Part shown: positions 7,923 through 16,587 of the stretch, in pieces
Layout of the letters: each line of letters starts with the position of its first letter
How positions within the stretch are numbered: position 1 is the stretch's first letter
Assembly: GCF_030152825.1 (NCBI RefSeq)
Contig: NZ_JASLIP010000047.1
Coordinates: 6,238 to 70,237, forward strand
Length of the DNA: 64,000 nucleotides
DNA from: Corynebacterium sp.
GTDB taxonomy: Bacteria; Actinomycetota; Actinomycetes; Mycobacteriales; Mycobacteriaceae
Reading direction: 5' to 3'
Notes under the pieces: model-generated
What the model saw: only the letters and a program-made list of their open reading frames with translations
Told to the model about the DNA's origin: nothing
The model's database searches: none
Position numbers and translations under genes: made by a program

Positions 7923-9629
7923 TTGAGTACGCAGTGGAATCCGGACGTCATCGTCGTCGGTGCAGGCCTGGCAGGCCTTGTCACCGCCTACGAGGCCGCA
8001 ACGGGTGGGTTGAACGTCCTCATTCTGGACCAGGAAAACCGTAACAACCTGGGCGGGCAGGCGTTCTGGTCCCTCGGTGGGTTGTTCTACGTCGACAGCC
8101 AGGAGCAGCGGCTCATGGGGGTCAAGGACAGCGAAGACCTGGCCTGGCGCGACTGGGAGAACTCCGCGCAATTCGAGGACACCCCGAACGACCGCTGGCC
8201 GAAGGCCTGGGGCCGGGAGTACGTCCGCTTTGCCGCCAATGAGAAGCGCAGCTACCTCAAGAACCTGGGGCTCAACGTTCTGCCCACCGTCGGTTGGGCC
8301 GAGCGCGGCTCCGGCGACGCCTCCGGGCACGGCAACAGCGTGCCGCGTTTCCACCTGACCTGGGGGACGGGGCCGGAGGTCGTCCGCGTCTTCCGCGAGC
8401 AGGTCGAGAAGCTGGAGCAGGAGGGGCGCATCCACTTCGAGTTCCGTCACCGCGTCGATGAGCTGATCACGGGAGCTGGGGCCGACGGGCGCACCCGCAT
8501 CGAAGGCGTGCGCGGCACGGTCCTGGAAGCAACGGATCTCCCGCGCGGCGAGGCATCCTCCCGAACGGCCACGGGGGAGTTCGAATTCCGTGCAGCGGGC
8601 ATCGTCGTCGCTTCCGGCGGAATCGGCGGAAACCTCGATCTGGTGCGCAAGCGCTGGCCGACTGACCGCTGGGGGCCCGCCCCGGAGGACATGGTCACCG
8701 GCGTGCCGGCCCACGTGGACGGCCGCATGATCGGCATCTCCGAAACTGCGGGTGCGAACCTCGTGAACACCGACCGAACCTGGCATTACCCAGAGGGCAT
8801 GCACAACTGGAACTCCATCTGGCCGGGCCACGGTATTCGCATCATCCCTGGTCCCAGCGCGATGTGGTTGGACGCGGCGGGCCAGCGGCTGCCCAATAAC
8901 CTCATCCCGGGCGGCGATAACCTCGCGGCGCTGAGCCATATTGGGCGCACCGGGATGGGATATAGCTGGTTTATCCTCAACAAGACCATCGCTGCCAAGG
9001 AGTTTATCTTCTCCGGCTCCGAGCAGAACCCAGACCTGACGGACAAGAGCGTGAAGAAGCTGCTCTCCAAGCTTGGCTCCGGCATGCAGGTCGCCGTGCA
9101 GGCGTTCATGGACCACGGTGAGGACTGGGTGATCGCCCACGACCTCAGCAGCCTGGTCAAGAAGATGAACGAGCTAGTCGGGCCGGATAGGCCACAGGTC
9201 GATGAGGAGGGGCTGCGCCGTCAGATCGAGGACCGGGATAGCCAGATCGAGAACAAGTTCTCCAAGGACTATCAGATCAACTGCATCCGCACCGCACGCC
9301 AGTACCTGGGCGACAAGGTGGTGCGCTGTGCGGCACCGCACGAGTTGATGGACCCGAAGCACGGACCATTGATCGCCGTGCGCTTGAGCGTGCTGACCCG
9401 AAAGACTCTGGGCGGCATCGAGACCGACCTGGCCGGCCGCTGCCTCACCAACGACGGGGAGGTCCTGCCGGGGCTCTACGCGGTCGGCGAGGTCGCGGGC
9501 TTCGGTGGCGGCGGTATGCACGGCCAGAACGCGCTGGAAGGAACCTTCCTCGGCGGCTGCATCCACTCCGGAAAGCGGGTCGGCGAGCAGCTGCGGTACA
9601 CGCTGCCTCAGGCCGGCGCCGGGGTGTAG
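7923..9629 (+). CDS. FAD-binding dehydrogenase (KstD/fumarate-reductase flavoprotein superfamily)
   Basis: A 568-residue flavoprotein whose TTG start follows a strong AGGGGAGGA ribosome binding site. The N-terminal VIVVGAGLAGLVTAYEAA is the FAD Rossmann motif with a downstream acidic residue. NNLGGQAFWSLGGLFYV is the second FAD contact, and GLYAVGEVAGFGGGGMHG near residue 520 closes the FAD domain. It resembles the uncharacterised actinobacterial group annotated as FAD-binding dehydrogenase (Rv0785-like, from memory). These may desaturate steroid- or polyketide-like substrates, but the real substrate is unknown. The downstream amidase starts 109 bp later; shared transcription is possible. Confidence 0.85.
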   Translation: MSTQWNPDVIVVGAGLAGLVTAYEAATGGLNVLILDQENRNNLGGQAFWSLGGLFYVDSQEQRLMGVKDSEDLAWRDWENSAQFEDTPNDRWPKAWGREYVRFAANEKRSYLKNLGLNVLPTVGWAERGSGDASGHGNSVPRFHLTWGTGPEVVRVFREQVEKLEQEGRIHFEFRHRVDELITGAGADGRTRIEGVRGTVLEATDLPRGEASSRTATGEFEFRAAGIVVASGGIGGNLDLVRKRWPTDRWGPAPEDMVTGVPAHVDGRMIGISETAGANLVNTDRTWHYPEGMHNWNSIWPGHGIRIIPGPSAMWLDAAGQRLPNNLIPGGDNLAALSHIGRTGMGYSWFILNKTIAAKEFIFSGSEQNPDLTDKSVKKLLSKLGSGMQVAVQAFMDHGEDWVIAHDLSSLVKKMNELVGPDRPQVDEEGLRRQIEDRDSQIENKFSKDYQINCIRTARQYLGDKVVRCAAPHELMDPKHGPLIAVRLSVLTRKTLGGIETDLAGRCLTNDGEVLPGLYAVGEVAGFGGGGMHGQNALEGTFLGGCIHSGKRVGEQLRYTLPQAGAGV

Positions 9630-9738
9630 CGCGACCCGAGGGGCAGGGCTCACGCCGGTGGGGCGATCGGGTGAGCGCTGTGCCCCGCTGTAGCGCGGGG
9701 GGATCAGAGGCTGGAATTAGATCGAAAGAAAGCGGTTA

Positions 9739-11169
9739 GTGGAGATGACACCTCAGGAAAACAACGTCAGTGTCCGGCGTGGAAACGTCGGGGACACCCC
9801 GTGGCACGAGCTCGACGCGCACCAGTGGCGCGCGAGGGTAGCGGAACGTACGGCAGTTGAGGGAGTGCGCGCAGCCCTCGAACGAATTGAGGAGCGAGAC
9901 GCGTTCATCAACGCTTTCAGCCAGGTCTTTGCGGAAGACGCCCTGCGGGCAGCTTCAGCGCTCGACCAGCTTGATCCCTCGGAGCGAGGTGCTCTCCACG
10001 GTGTTCCCGTTGCCATTAAGGAAGAACTCGATGTCGCTGGTGCCGTGACGAGCTTTGGAACCCGTGCGAACCACACGCCGAAGTCGAAAGACTCCGTGGT
10101 CGTGGCTCGTCTCCGCGCAGCTGGAGCGGTCATCATTGGCAAGACCAACATGCCGGAGTTCGGCGCTTACCCGCTGACCTCCTCACAGGGCTACGGGGTG
10201 ACGCGCAACCCCATCGATCTTTCCCGGACCCCAGGTGGCTCCTCTGGGGGTTCCGCCGCGGCGGTAGCGGCAGGGATGGTGCCGATCGCGATGGGTGGCG
10301 ATGGCGGTGGCTCGGTCCGAATCCCAGCGGCGATGTGCGGGCTGGTAGGACTCAAGCCGGGTCGGGGAGTGCTGCCCACCGCCCCCTATACCGACCTGTG
10401 GAAGTCCCTGGGGACGTCCGGCCCGATGGCCCGAACGGTAGACGATGTCGAGTTGATGCTGTCGGTCCTACGGGACGAGGACCTCGTTCCGTCCGGATCG
10501 GGTGGGGCTAGCTGGGAGCGGGCATCGTTTGACCCGGTAGAGCAGCGCGGACGGGATTTCAGCGAGAGGCCATGGCAGGTGGCATGGCTGGACCGGTCGA
10601 GCACGCCGTTCATCCCGGTGGCAGCAGCGAACCGCCAGGCGCGGAAGCGTGCCGCAGCACAGCTTGAGGCCCAAGGGGCGCAGCTTCGGCCGCTGTCTGC
10701 CCGACTGCCGGATCCCACGCTGCCGTTCCTGATCCTCATGTTCGCCGGAATCCGGAGCGAAATCGGGCTGCTGGAAAAGCCCGATCGCATCGAGAAGCGC
10801 CACCGACTGACCAAGCTGGTGGGCGCGCTCATGAGGCCGAAGATGGTGTCCTGGGCGGAGAAGAAGGCAGCCGCCATTGGGCGCCAGGTCTCGGACATCA
10901 TGGCCCGCGAGGGTATTGATGCGATCCTCACGCCGACCGTGGCCGACAGGCCACGCCGCGCTGACCTGTTGGTGGGGAAGGGGGCCATTCGTGCCTCCCT
11001 GCTGAGCATGCCTTCGATCGCATACACGGCCATGTGGAATGTCGCGGGTCAGCCGGCACTAGCCGTGCCGATGGGGCAGGGCAGCGACGGGCTTCCGACC
11101 AGCGTGCAGCTGGTGGGAGATGTCGGCGCCGAGAAAAAGCTCCTGGATCTTGCCCGTGAACTGGCGTGA
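9739..11169 (+). CDS. Amidase-signature family hydrolase
   Basis: The 476-residue protein has the full amidase signature: the catalytic Lys in VAIKEELDVAG, GGSSGGSAAAVAAG carrying the cis-Ser, and the nucleophile in GGDGGGSVRIPAAMCG. It hydrolyses a C-N amide bond. It lacks the partners gatB and gatC nearby and is more like stand-alone amidases than GatA. The GTG start follows GAAAGAAAG. The natural amide is unknown. It follows the FAD dehydrogenase gene on the same strand. Confidence 0.88.
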   Translation: MEMTPQENNVSVRRGNVGDTPWHELDAHQWRARVAERTAVEGVRAALERIEERDAFINAFSQVFAEDALRAASALDQLDPSERGALHGVPVAIKEELDVAGAVTSFGTRANHTPKSKDSVVVARLRAAGAVIIGKTNMPEFGAYPLTSSQGYGVTRNPIDLSRTPGGSSGGSAAAVAAGMVPIAMGGDGGGSVRIPAAMCGLVGLKPGRGVLPTAPYTDLWKSLGTSGPMARTVDDVELMLSVLRDEDLVPSGSGGASWERASFDPVEQRGRDFSERPWQVAWLDRSSTPFIPVAAANRQARKRAAAQLEAQGAQLRPLSARLPDPTLPFLILMFAGIRSEIGLLEKPDRIEKRHRLTKLVGALMRPKMVSWAEKKAAAIGRQVSDIMAREGIDAILTPTVADRPRRADLLVGKGAIRASLLSMPSIAYTAMWNVAGQPALAVPMGQGSDGLPTSVQLVGDVGAEKKLLDLARELA

Positions 11170-11192
11170 TTCGGACGATCCGGCGGACGGTG

Positions 11193-11208
11193 TGTGTCTT
11201 TCAACACA
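11193..11208. promoter_or_regulatory. TGTG-N8-CACA inverted repeat upstream of the YkvI-like gene
   Basis: This 16-base inverted repeat has the outer spacing of a CRP/GlxR site but differs at the inner A and T of each arm. It lies about 85 bp before the YkvI-like start. It could be a weak GlxR site or chance. Confidence 0.25.
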
Positions 11209-11248
11209 GTTTCGCAATATGAGGATAAGTAAATTTTAAGCAATACTG

Positions 11249-11288
11249 GAGAGCGTTCGTATTTGTGATATTTACGAAAGAGGCTCTC
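11249..11288 (+). promoter_or_regulatory. Hairpin covering the ribosome binding site of the YkvI-like gene
   Basis: GAGAGC (11249-11254) pairs with GCTCTC (11283-11288) and TTCGTA (11256-11261) with TACGAA (11273-11278). The right arm contains the only Shine-Dalgarno-like stretch, GAAAGAGG, before the GTG at 11293, so folding would hide it. Confidence 0.5.
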
Positions 11289-11292
11289 ATTA

Positions 11293-12711
11293 GTGTCTTT
11301 GAGAAACACTTTTAAAATTGCATTATCTTTTGTTGGCCTCCTGGTCGGCGCTGGTTTCGCGACTGGTCAAGAGGTCATTCAATATTTCGGCTCCTTTGGA
11401 CTCTCCGCACTGTGGGGTGCGCTGCTCGCCGGTGTCCTGATGACCATCGCCGGGGCAGTGATCCTGCAGCTCGGCAGCTACTTTCTGGCGCAGGAGCACC
11501 GCATGGTGTTCCGGAACATGTCCCACCCGATCGTCTCCAGGTTCCTGGACTTCGGCGTGACCTTCACGCTGTTTGCCGTGGGCTTCGTGATGCTCGCGGG
11601 GGCGGGATCCAACCTAGAGCAGCAGTTCGGCTGGCCTGCCTGGGTCGGCTCGCTGATCATGCTGATCCTGGTGATGATCACCGGGCTGATGGATGTCGAC
11701 CGGGTCTCCAGCATCATCTCCACGGTGACGCCGCTGATTATCATCGCGGTGGTCTTCGCATTCGGCTACACGCTGTTCAACCTGCCGGATGACATGGCTG
11801 CGATGGGGAAGTTGGCTCAGGGGGCCGAATCGCCAATCAGCCCGTGGTGGCTTTCCGCCCTGAACTACACGGGGCTTGCGCTGCTGCTGGGGTTGTCCAT
11901 GGCCCTGGTGATCGGTGGCGCGAACACGAAGCCACGCGAAGCGGGTGTGGGCGGCCTCATGGGTGGCCTCATCTACCTGACGATGCTGATGATGGCGACC
12001 TTCGTCCTGCTCGCCAACTTCGACGTGGTCGGGGACTCGAGCGTTCCGATGCTCAGCCTGATCGATCACATCAACCATCCGCTGTCCTATGTGATGGTCG
12101 TGATCATCTTCATCATGATCTACAACACCTGCATCGGCATGTTCTACGCGCTGGGGCGCCGCCTGACGGCCAACCACCGCGATAAGTATCGCCCCGTGTT
12201 TCTGGGCGTCTGCCTGGTGGGTTTCGGTGTGAGCTTCTTCGGCTTCGAAGCATTGATGGCCAATGTGTATCCGATCATCGGCTGGGTGGGGCTGTTGACG
12301 ATCGCGGTGCTCGTCGCCTGGTGGATCAAGTCCCGGGTTCGCATCCAGCGCGAGGCTAAGTTCCGCGAGCGCGCCACCGAACTGGTGAATAAGTTCCACG
12401 AGGGGGAGGAAGAGCTGAGCGACTCGGAGGGTCGTGAGCTCAAGAAGATCGTGGAGAAGTCCAACGTGGGCAACTATGAGCTTGCCGAGGCACTGACTCG
12501 TGAGTTCCAAAGTGAATCTGAGGATCTTGAGGACGAGGACTCGGCTGAGGACGATGCCGCCGAGGCGTCAGGGGCTTCCGAGAGTTCGGCCGACGATAAG
12601 AAGGATTCGACGACGGAGATTGAAAACTCGACCCAGGAGCTCATGGATGAACTCGAGGTTGATTGGGAGCCCGGCGAGGATTCCGAGCTCAAGGAATCTA
12701 AGGACTCCTAG
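11293..12711 (+). CDS. YkvI-family multispanning membrane protein with acidic C-terminal tail
   Basis: About ten hydrophobic segments fill residues 1-345, beginning with a TM containing SFVGLLVGAGFATGQEVIQ, a glycine-rich unwound first helix as in LeuT-fold amino-acid/sodium symporters. The rest is a cytosolic tail of about 120 residues. It is strongly acidic and Ser/Glu/Asp-rich from about residue 410 and contains an EEELSDSEGRELKKI helix. The family (YkvI of Bacillus) has no firm function. The GTG start follows AAAGAGG, which lies inside a hairpin. The gene appears monocistronic and is followed by a GC hairpin. Confidence 0.8.
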   Translation: MSLRNTFKIALSFVGLLVGAGFATGQEVIQYFGSFGLSALWGALLAGVLMTIAGAVILQLGSYFLAQEHRMVFRNMSHPIVSRFLDFGVTFTLFAVGFVMLAGAGSNLEQQFGWPAWVGSLIMLILVMITGLMDVDRVSSIISTVTPLIIIAVVFAFGYTLFNLPDDMAAMGKLAQGAESPISPWWLSALNYTGLALLLGLSMALVIGGANTKPREAGVGGLMGGLIYLTMLMMATFVLLANFDVVGDSSVPMLSLIDHINHPLSYVMVVIIFIMIYNTCIGMFYALGRRLTANHRDKYRPVFLGVCLVGFGVSFFGFEALMANVYPIIGWVGLLTIAVLVAWWIKSRVRIQREAKFRERATELVNKFHEGEEELSDSEGRELKKIVEKSNVGNYELAEALTREFQSESEDLEDEDSAEDDAAEASGASESSADDKKDSTTEIENSTQELMDELEVDWEPGEDSELKESKDS

Positions 12712-12729
12712 GACTCCAGGGGGACTGAC

Positions 12730-12755
12730 GGCCCCGCTGTATCTGCAGCGGGGCC
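12730..12755 (+). terminator. GC-rich hairpin after the YkvI-like gene
   Basis: GGCCCCGCTG and CAGCGGGGCC form a perfect 10-bp stem around a six-base loop, 18 bases past the stop codon. There is no T-run, so termination efficiency is uncertain. Confidence 0.6.
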
Positions 12756-12873
12756 GGAGGGACTTGGCGCAGGCCAGGACCCCATAAATCTAAAGTGTCA
12801 TAATGTATATTATCGGACAATTACGGCCAGGCTGTTTGCTGGTGGGTTGGTTGAGCCCCGTAGCTCGCCACTG

Positions 12874-12890
12874 TTGTGTATCGATCACAA
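12874..12890. promoter_or_regulatory. Inverted repeat TTGTG-N7-CACAA upstream of ktrB
   Basis: The repeat is centred about 50 bp before the ktrB start, a usual activator position. The spacer is one base short of a CRP/GlxR site, so the binding protein is unknown. Confidence 0.3.
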
Positions 12891-12918
12891 AGCCCTAGTG
12901 TGCCCTTCGCGACAGGTC

Positions 12919-12924
12919 TAGGAT
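12919..12924 (+). promoter_or_regulatory. -10 box of ktrB
   Basis: TAGGAT is followed by seven bases and the GTG at 12932; no ribosome binding site intervenes. Confidence 0.5.
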
Positions 12925-12931
12925 CATTCTG

Positions 12932-14293
12932 GTGAATCGCTTATTCGCGTCGTTGACGCAGAATCCGGCGCGCCTCGTGTCCGTTGGATTCTTTGGGCTC
13001 ATCGCGCTGGGCACCTTATTGCTTCTCATGCCTTTCTCCGCGCCCGACGGCGACTCCGTCTCGCCACTCGAGGCCTTCTTCACAGCGACGTCCGCGGTGA
13101 CGCTGACCGGGCTTGGCGTGCGGGACACCGGCACGGGCTTTACGGGTGCCGGGCAGGTCGTCATCCTGGCTCTCATCCAGATCGGCGGCTTCGGAATCAT
13201 GTCCTTGACATCCCTCGCCGGTCTCATCCTCAGCGGACGGCTGGGCCTGAAAACCAAGCTCTATACGGTCGCAGAGCGAAAAACGCTCACCGTTGGCAGC
13301 GTGAAATCCACCATTATCGGCGCGATTATTCTCACGGTGGTCTGCGAACTGTTGGTTGCGAGCGTGCTCGCCGTTCGTATGTTTGTGGGCGGCTACGCCG
13401 ATAGCCCCGGCGAAGCGGCATGGATGGGCCTATTCCACGCCATTTCCGCCTTCAATAACGCCGGCTTCGGGCTCGACGCCGGTAGCCTCATCCCTCACGT
13501 CGGAGATGCTTGGATCATCCTGCCGATCGGTCTGGCAATCGTCTTCGGTGGCCTCGGCTTCCCCGTGCTCGACGAGCTCATCGCGCGTGTCCGCCTGCGC
13601 AGGCAACGCAGGAACCCGCCGCGCCTGTCTATGACCGCCCGGATCACGCTCACTGGCACGGCTGTCCTCCTGATCAGCGGTTTTGTGATGTTCTGGGTAC
13701 TCGAGCGCAATCACGCTTTTGCTGGCATGAGTGGTGGCACCGCGGCGCTCGCTGCGGTGTTCCAGTCCATCACGACCCGCACCGCCGGCTTCCAATCCGT
13801 CGACTTTGGAGAGATGTCCCCCAATACCCTGATGGGCACCGACATCCTGATGTTCATCGGCGGTGGCTCCGGTGGCACCGCCGGCGGTCTCAAAATCACC
13901 ACGCTCTTCGTGGTGCTCGCAGCGATCGTGGCAGAAATTAAGGGCGAGAAGGATACGGTCATCGGTGGCCGCCGTGTCGATCACACCGTGATCCGACAGG
14001 CTCTTACCGTCGGCGCCGTGGCGGTAAGTGTCATAACAATCGTTATCGCGTGCCTGCGCACCTTCAACCCCCAGTTCACTGCTGACCAAATCCACTTTGA
14101 GGTCATCTCCGCCTTCGGCACCGTCGGCCTCTCCACTGGCATCACCGCTGACCTCAGTGGCGCCTCGCAGCTCCTTCTTTGCTTCGTGATGTTCATGGGC
14201 CGCGTCGGCCCCATCACCCTCGTCGCAGCGCTTGCCACGACGACCCCGAGCAAGCACTACTCCTACCCCGCAGAAAGGCCGTACATTGGTTAA
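12932..14293 (+). CDS. ktrB: K+ uptake system membrane subunit (KtrB/TrkH family)
   Basis: The 453-residue pore subunit forms a K+ (Na+-coupled) channel-like transporter together with the regulatory ring KtrA. The four pore-loop filter segments are visible: ATSAVTLTGLGV, HAISAFNNAGFGL, SITTRTAGFQSV and ISAFGTVGLSTG, each with the selectivity glycine. The GGGSGGTAGGLKITT stretch is the flexible intramembrane loop that gates the pore. The length matches KtrB. The GTG start is supported by TAGGAT seven bases upstream. It overlaps ktrA by eight bases, so the two are translationally coupled. Confidence 0.95.
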   Translation: MNRLFASLTQNPARLVSVGFFGLIALGTLLLLMPFSAPDGDSVSPLEAFFTATSAVTLTGLGVRDTGTGFTGAGQVVILALIQIGGFGIMSLTSLAGLILSGRLGLKTKLYTVAERKTLTVGSVKSTIIGAIILTVVCELLVASVLAVRMFVGGYADSPGEAAWMGLFHAISAFNNAGFGLDAGSLIPHVGDAWIILPIGLAIVFGGLGFPVLDELIARVRLRRQRRNPPRLSMTARITLTGTAVLLISGFVMFWVLERNHAFAGMSGGTAALAAVFQSITTRTAGFQSVDFGEMSPNTLMGTDILMFIGGGSGGTAGGLKITTLFVVLAAIVAEIKGEKDTVIGGRRVDHTVIRQALTVGAVAVSVITIVIACLRTFNPQFTADQIHFEVISAFGTVGLSTGITADLSGASQLLLCFVMFMGRVGPITLVAALATTTPSKHYSYPAERPYIG

Positions 14294-14975
14294 CCCACTC
14301 GATAAGCTCCTCCCCAGCGCCCGCCCCATCCACTTGCCACCAGTCGCAATCATCGGGCTTGGCCGGTTCGGTTCCGCGATGGCTGAAGAGCTCCACAGCC
14401 ACGGCGTCGACGTACTCGGCATCGACGTCGATGAAAAGTTGCTGCACGACAGCGACGCCCACCTCACCGACTCCTTCATCGCCGATGCCACCGATCCCGA
14501 GGCCCTCAAGCAGCTCGGTGTAAAGGATTTTCAGCAGGTCGTCATCGGCATCGGTAGCAGCCTCGAAGCCTCGATCCTGACCGCATCGAACCTCGTGGAA
14601 CTCGGGGTCAAGGACATTTGGGCCAAGGCGGATTCCGACGCCCACGCCCGCATCCTCACTCGCGTGGGCGTACACCACGTCGTCCGCCCCGAACGAGACA
14701 CCGGCCGCCGCGTCGCGCACCTGCTCAGCGGCCGTTTCCAGGACTATACCGTCTTCGACCAGGGTTACGCGATGATCACCCTGCGAGCCCCCAAGGAACT
14801 GGTGAACCACTCCCTCAACCGGCACAGCCTGTGGGCGAAGCACCGCGTCCAGCTAGTCGCCGTGCACAGCGGCAATCAGTGGGCCCCACCCTTCGCCGAC
14901 CACCCGCTCTCCCCCGACGACAACGTCATCCTCGCCGGTGCACCAGCCGACCTAGAGAAGTTCGGCCGACGCTAG
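14286..14975 (+). CDS. ktrA: K+ uptake regulatory subunit (KtrA, RCK domain)
   Basis: A cytosolic 229-residue RCK protein. Residues about 18-140 are the RCK_N nucleotide-binding domain (VAIIGLGRFGSAMAEEL, then an acidic GIDVDEK that binds the ribose), followed by an RCK_C domain. It gates KtrB in response to ATP/ADP and, in other bacteria, c-di-AMP. I chose the TTG at 14286 because AGAAAGG lies just upstream and it overlaps the ktrB stop by eight bases; the longer frame from 14232 would overlap ktrB deeply. Its stop codon shares the palindrome CTAG with the mgtE stop on the other strand. Confidence 0.92.
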   Translation: MVNPLDKLLPSARPIHLPPVAIIGLGRFGSAMAEELHSHGVDVLGIDVDEKLLHDSDAHLTDSFIADATDPEALKQLGVKDFQQVVIGIGSSLEASILTASNLVELGVKDIWAKADSDAHARILTRVGVHHVVRPERDTGRRVAHLLSGRFQDYTVFDQGYAMITLRAPKELVNHSLNRHSLWAKHRVQLVAVHSGNQWAPPFADHPLSPDDNVILAGAPADLEKFGRR

Positions 14976-16354
14976 CCGCCCGTCGCCTGGCGGATCTGAT
15001 CAGCCATGATCACACCGGCGATGCTGAAGTAAATAATCAGGCCGGTGGCGTCCACCAACGTGGACACCACGGGCGTCGAGAAGACCGCCGGGTCCACGCC
15101 CAACTTCTTCGCCACCAGCGGCAGCACGCCACCAACGATGCAGGCCCAGGTACAGATCGCCACGATCGTCAACGAAATAGTCAACGCGACCTGCGGATAG
15201 TACAGGAAGGCCAGAATTGGGAAGATCACCGTACCCAGGAAGACACCCAGCAGGAAGCCCACCCGAACCTCACGGCCGATGACCCGCAACACGTCCCGGG
15301 GTCTCACCTCGTTGACCGCGAGCGCACGCACCACCGAGGACGCCGCCTGCGAGCCCGCGTTACCGCCCGTACCGATCAACATCGGCACGAAGATGCTGAG
15401 CACCACCACGGCCTCGAGCACATCCTCGAAATACTGCATCACGTTGATCGTGAGGAAGGCGGCCAGGATCAGGACGATCAGCCAGACGCCGCGCTTCTTC
15501 GCCAGCGTCATCACCGTCGCCGTCAGATAAGGCTCGTTCAGCGGCTCGGCGCCACCGGCGCGGTAGGCATCCTCCGTCACCTCGGCCTCGAGGACCTCCA
15601 TGGCGTCATCGACCGTGATGACGCCCAGAATGCGGTCTTCGTCGTCGACGACGGGCAGTGCCAGAAGGTCAGCTTCCTGGATCAGTCGGGCCGCGTGCTC
15701 CTGGTCGTCATAGGCGGAGACACTGTGCTGCTCCTCCTCGAGCAACTCCCCGACCAGCGTTCCCTCGGGCGCGGTGACCAGGTCCGCGAGCTCCACCATG
15801 CCGAGTAGCTTGCGCGACTCATCGGTCACCGCCACGGTGGCCAGCGCGATCGAGTGATGCGGGCCCGAGGCATAGCGCTGAGCGCGCGACTGCAGCTTTT
15901 CCAGGGATTCCTCCCGGGTCGCGTCCGGGGTCAGCACCGTGGGCGTGGGCACCATCAGACGGCCCGCAGACTCGGATGGATAACCCAGCAGCCCACTCGT
16001 CACACGTCGTTGGGAATACGGCAGTCCCTGCAGCAGGCGCGAGGCGACCTTCGCCGGCATCTCATCCAGCAGGGATGCCTGGTCATCCGGGGCCAGACTC
16101 GCGAAGATCTCGGTGACGTGGTCGTCTCGCAGCGCGTCCAGCAGCTCGGCCTGGTGCACCGGATCCAGGTATTCGAAGACATCCAGGGCGCGGTCCTTGG
16201 GCAGCAACCGGAAGGCCACCGCCTGCTCCGCCCCGGAGATTCGGCCGAGCTCTTCGGCCACCACGACCGACGAACGATCGGCGAGCCACCGGCTCACCGC
16301 GTCGAGGTCCTTGTCGTCCAGCAGGTCTTCGAGAAAACGTGCATTCGATGCCAT
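14972..16354 (-). CDS. mgtE: MgtE-type magnesium transporter
   Basis: The product (460 residues from the chosen ATG) has the MgtE N-domain of helical repeats (about 1-130), a CBS pair (LMVPTPTVLTPDATREESLE onward, about 130-255, with GVITVDDAMEVLE) and five membrane helices (about 285-460) with the pore signature GNAGSQAASSVVRALA. MgtE is a Mg2+-gated Mg2+ channel whose N and CBS domains sense cytosolic Mg2+. The ATG at 16354 is spaced 11 bases from AGAGGGG; an in-frame GTG at 16366 lies too close to that site. The gene follows a 59-residue membrane ORF by one base and converges on ktrA. Confidence 0.94.
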   Translation of the reverse strand: MASNARFLEDLLDDKDLDAVSRWLADRSSVVVAEELGRISGAEQAVAFRLLPKDRALDVFEYLDPVHQAELLDALRDDHVTEIFASLAPDDQASLLDEMPAKVASRLLQGLPYSQRRVTSGLLGYPSESAGRLMVPTPTVLTPDATREESLEKLQSRAQRYASGPHHSIALATVAVTDESRKLLGMVELADLVTAPEGTLVGELLEEEQHSVSAYDDQEHAARLIQEADLLALPVVDDEDRILGVITVDDAMEVLEAEVTEDAYRAGGAEPLNEPYLTATVMTLAKKRGVWLIVLILAAFLTINVMQYFEDVLEAVVVLSIFVPMLIGTGGNAGSQAASSVVRALAVNEVRPRDVLRVIGREVRVGFLLGVFLGTVIFPILAFLYYPQVALTISLTIVAICTWACIVGGVLPLVAKKLGVDPAVFSTPVVSTLVDATGLIIYFSIAGVIMADQIRQATGG

Positions 16355-16355
16355 A

Positions 16356-16535
16356 TCAGTGGCCACCCCTCTGGCTGCTCGCCCACAGTTGATAACAGGT
16401 CAGTGCGATCAGCGCGGCGCAGACCGCGGCAAAGAAGTAGTCAAGGCCGGTGCCATTACTCACGAGCCACCCGCCGAGCGCGAGCAGCACCACAAGCCGG
16501 ATAACCCGGGACCACAGGAGAAATTGGGTGTTCAA
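16356..16535 (-). CDS. Small two-helix membrane protein encoded just upstream of mgtE
   Basis: A TTG at 16535 with a well-spaced AGGAG ribosome binding site opens a 59-codon frame ending in TGA one base before the mgtE ATG. The product begins MNTQFLLWSRVIRLVVLLAL and continues with a second hydrophobic stretch, GLDYFFAAVCAALIALTCY, so it looks like a hairpin of two membrane helices with an Arg-containing N-terminus. I do not recognise a family. Position and spacing suggest co-translation with mgtE and perhaps a role as a small partner or regulator of the Mg2+ channel, which is inference only. Confidence 0.6.
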   Translation of the reverse strand: MNTQFLLWSRVIRLVVLLALGGWLVSNGTGLDYFFAAVCAALIALTCYQLWASSQRGGH

Positions 16536-16587
16536 TGGTGCTCCTAATATTGACCGCGATTGTTCTCGCGCGCGTCGCGTGTGGGGT

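Noticed and set aside
7755..9140. 461-codon open frame antisense to the FAD dehydrogenase gene
   Set aside because: The sense strand encodes an obvious flavoprotein with a strong ribosome binding site; the antisense product has no domain features.
9678..9702. CCCCGC/GCGGGG repeat between the FAD dehydrogenase and amidase genes as a terminator
   Set aside because: The stem is only six base pairs and no T-run follows, so it cannot be called.
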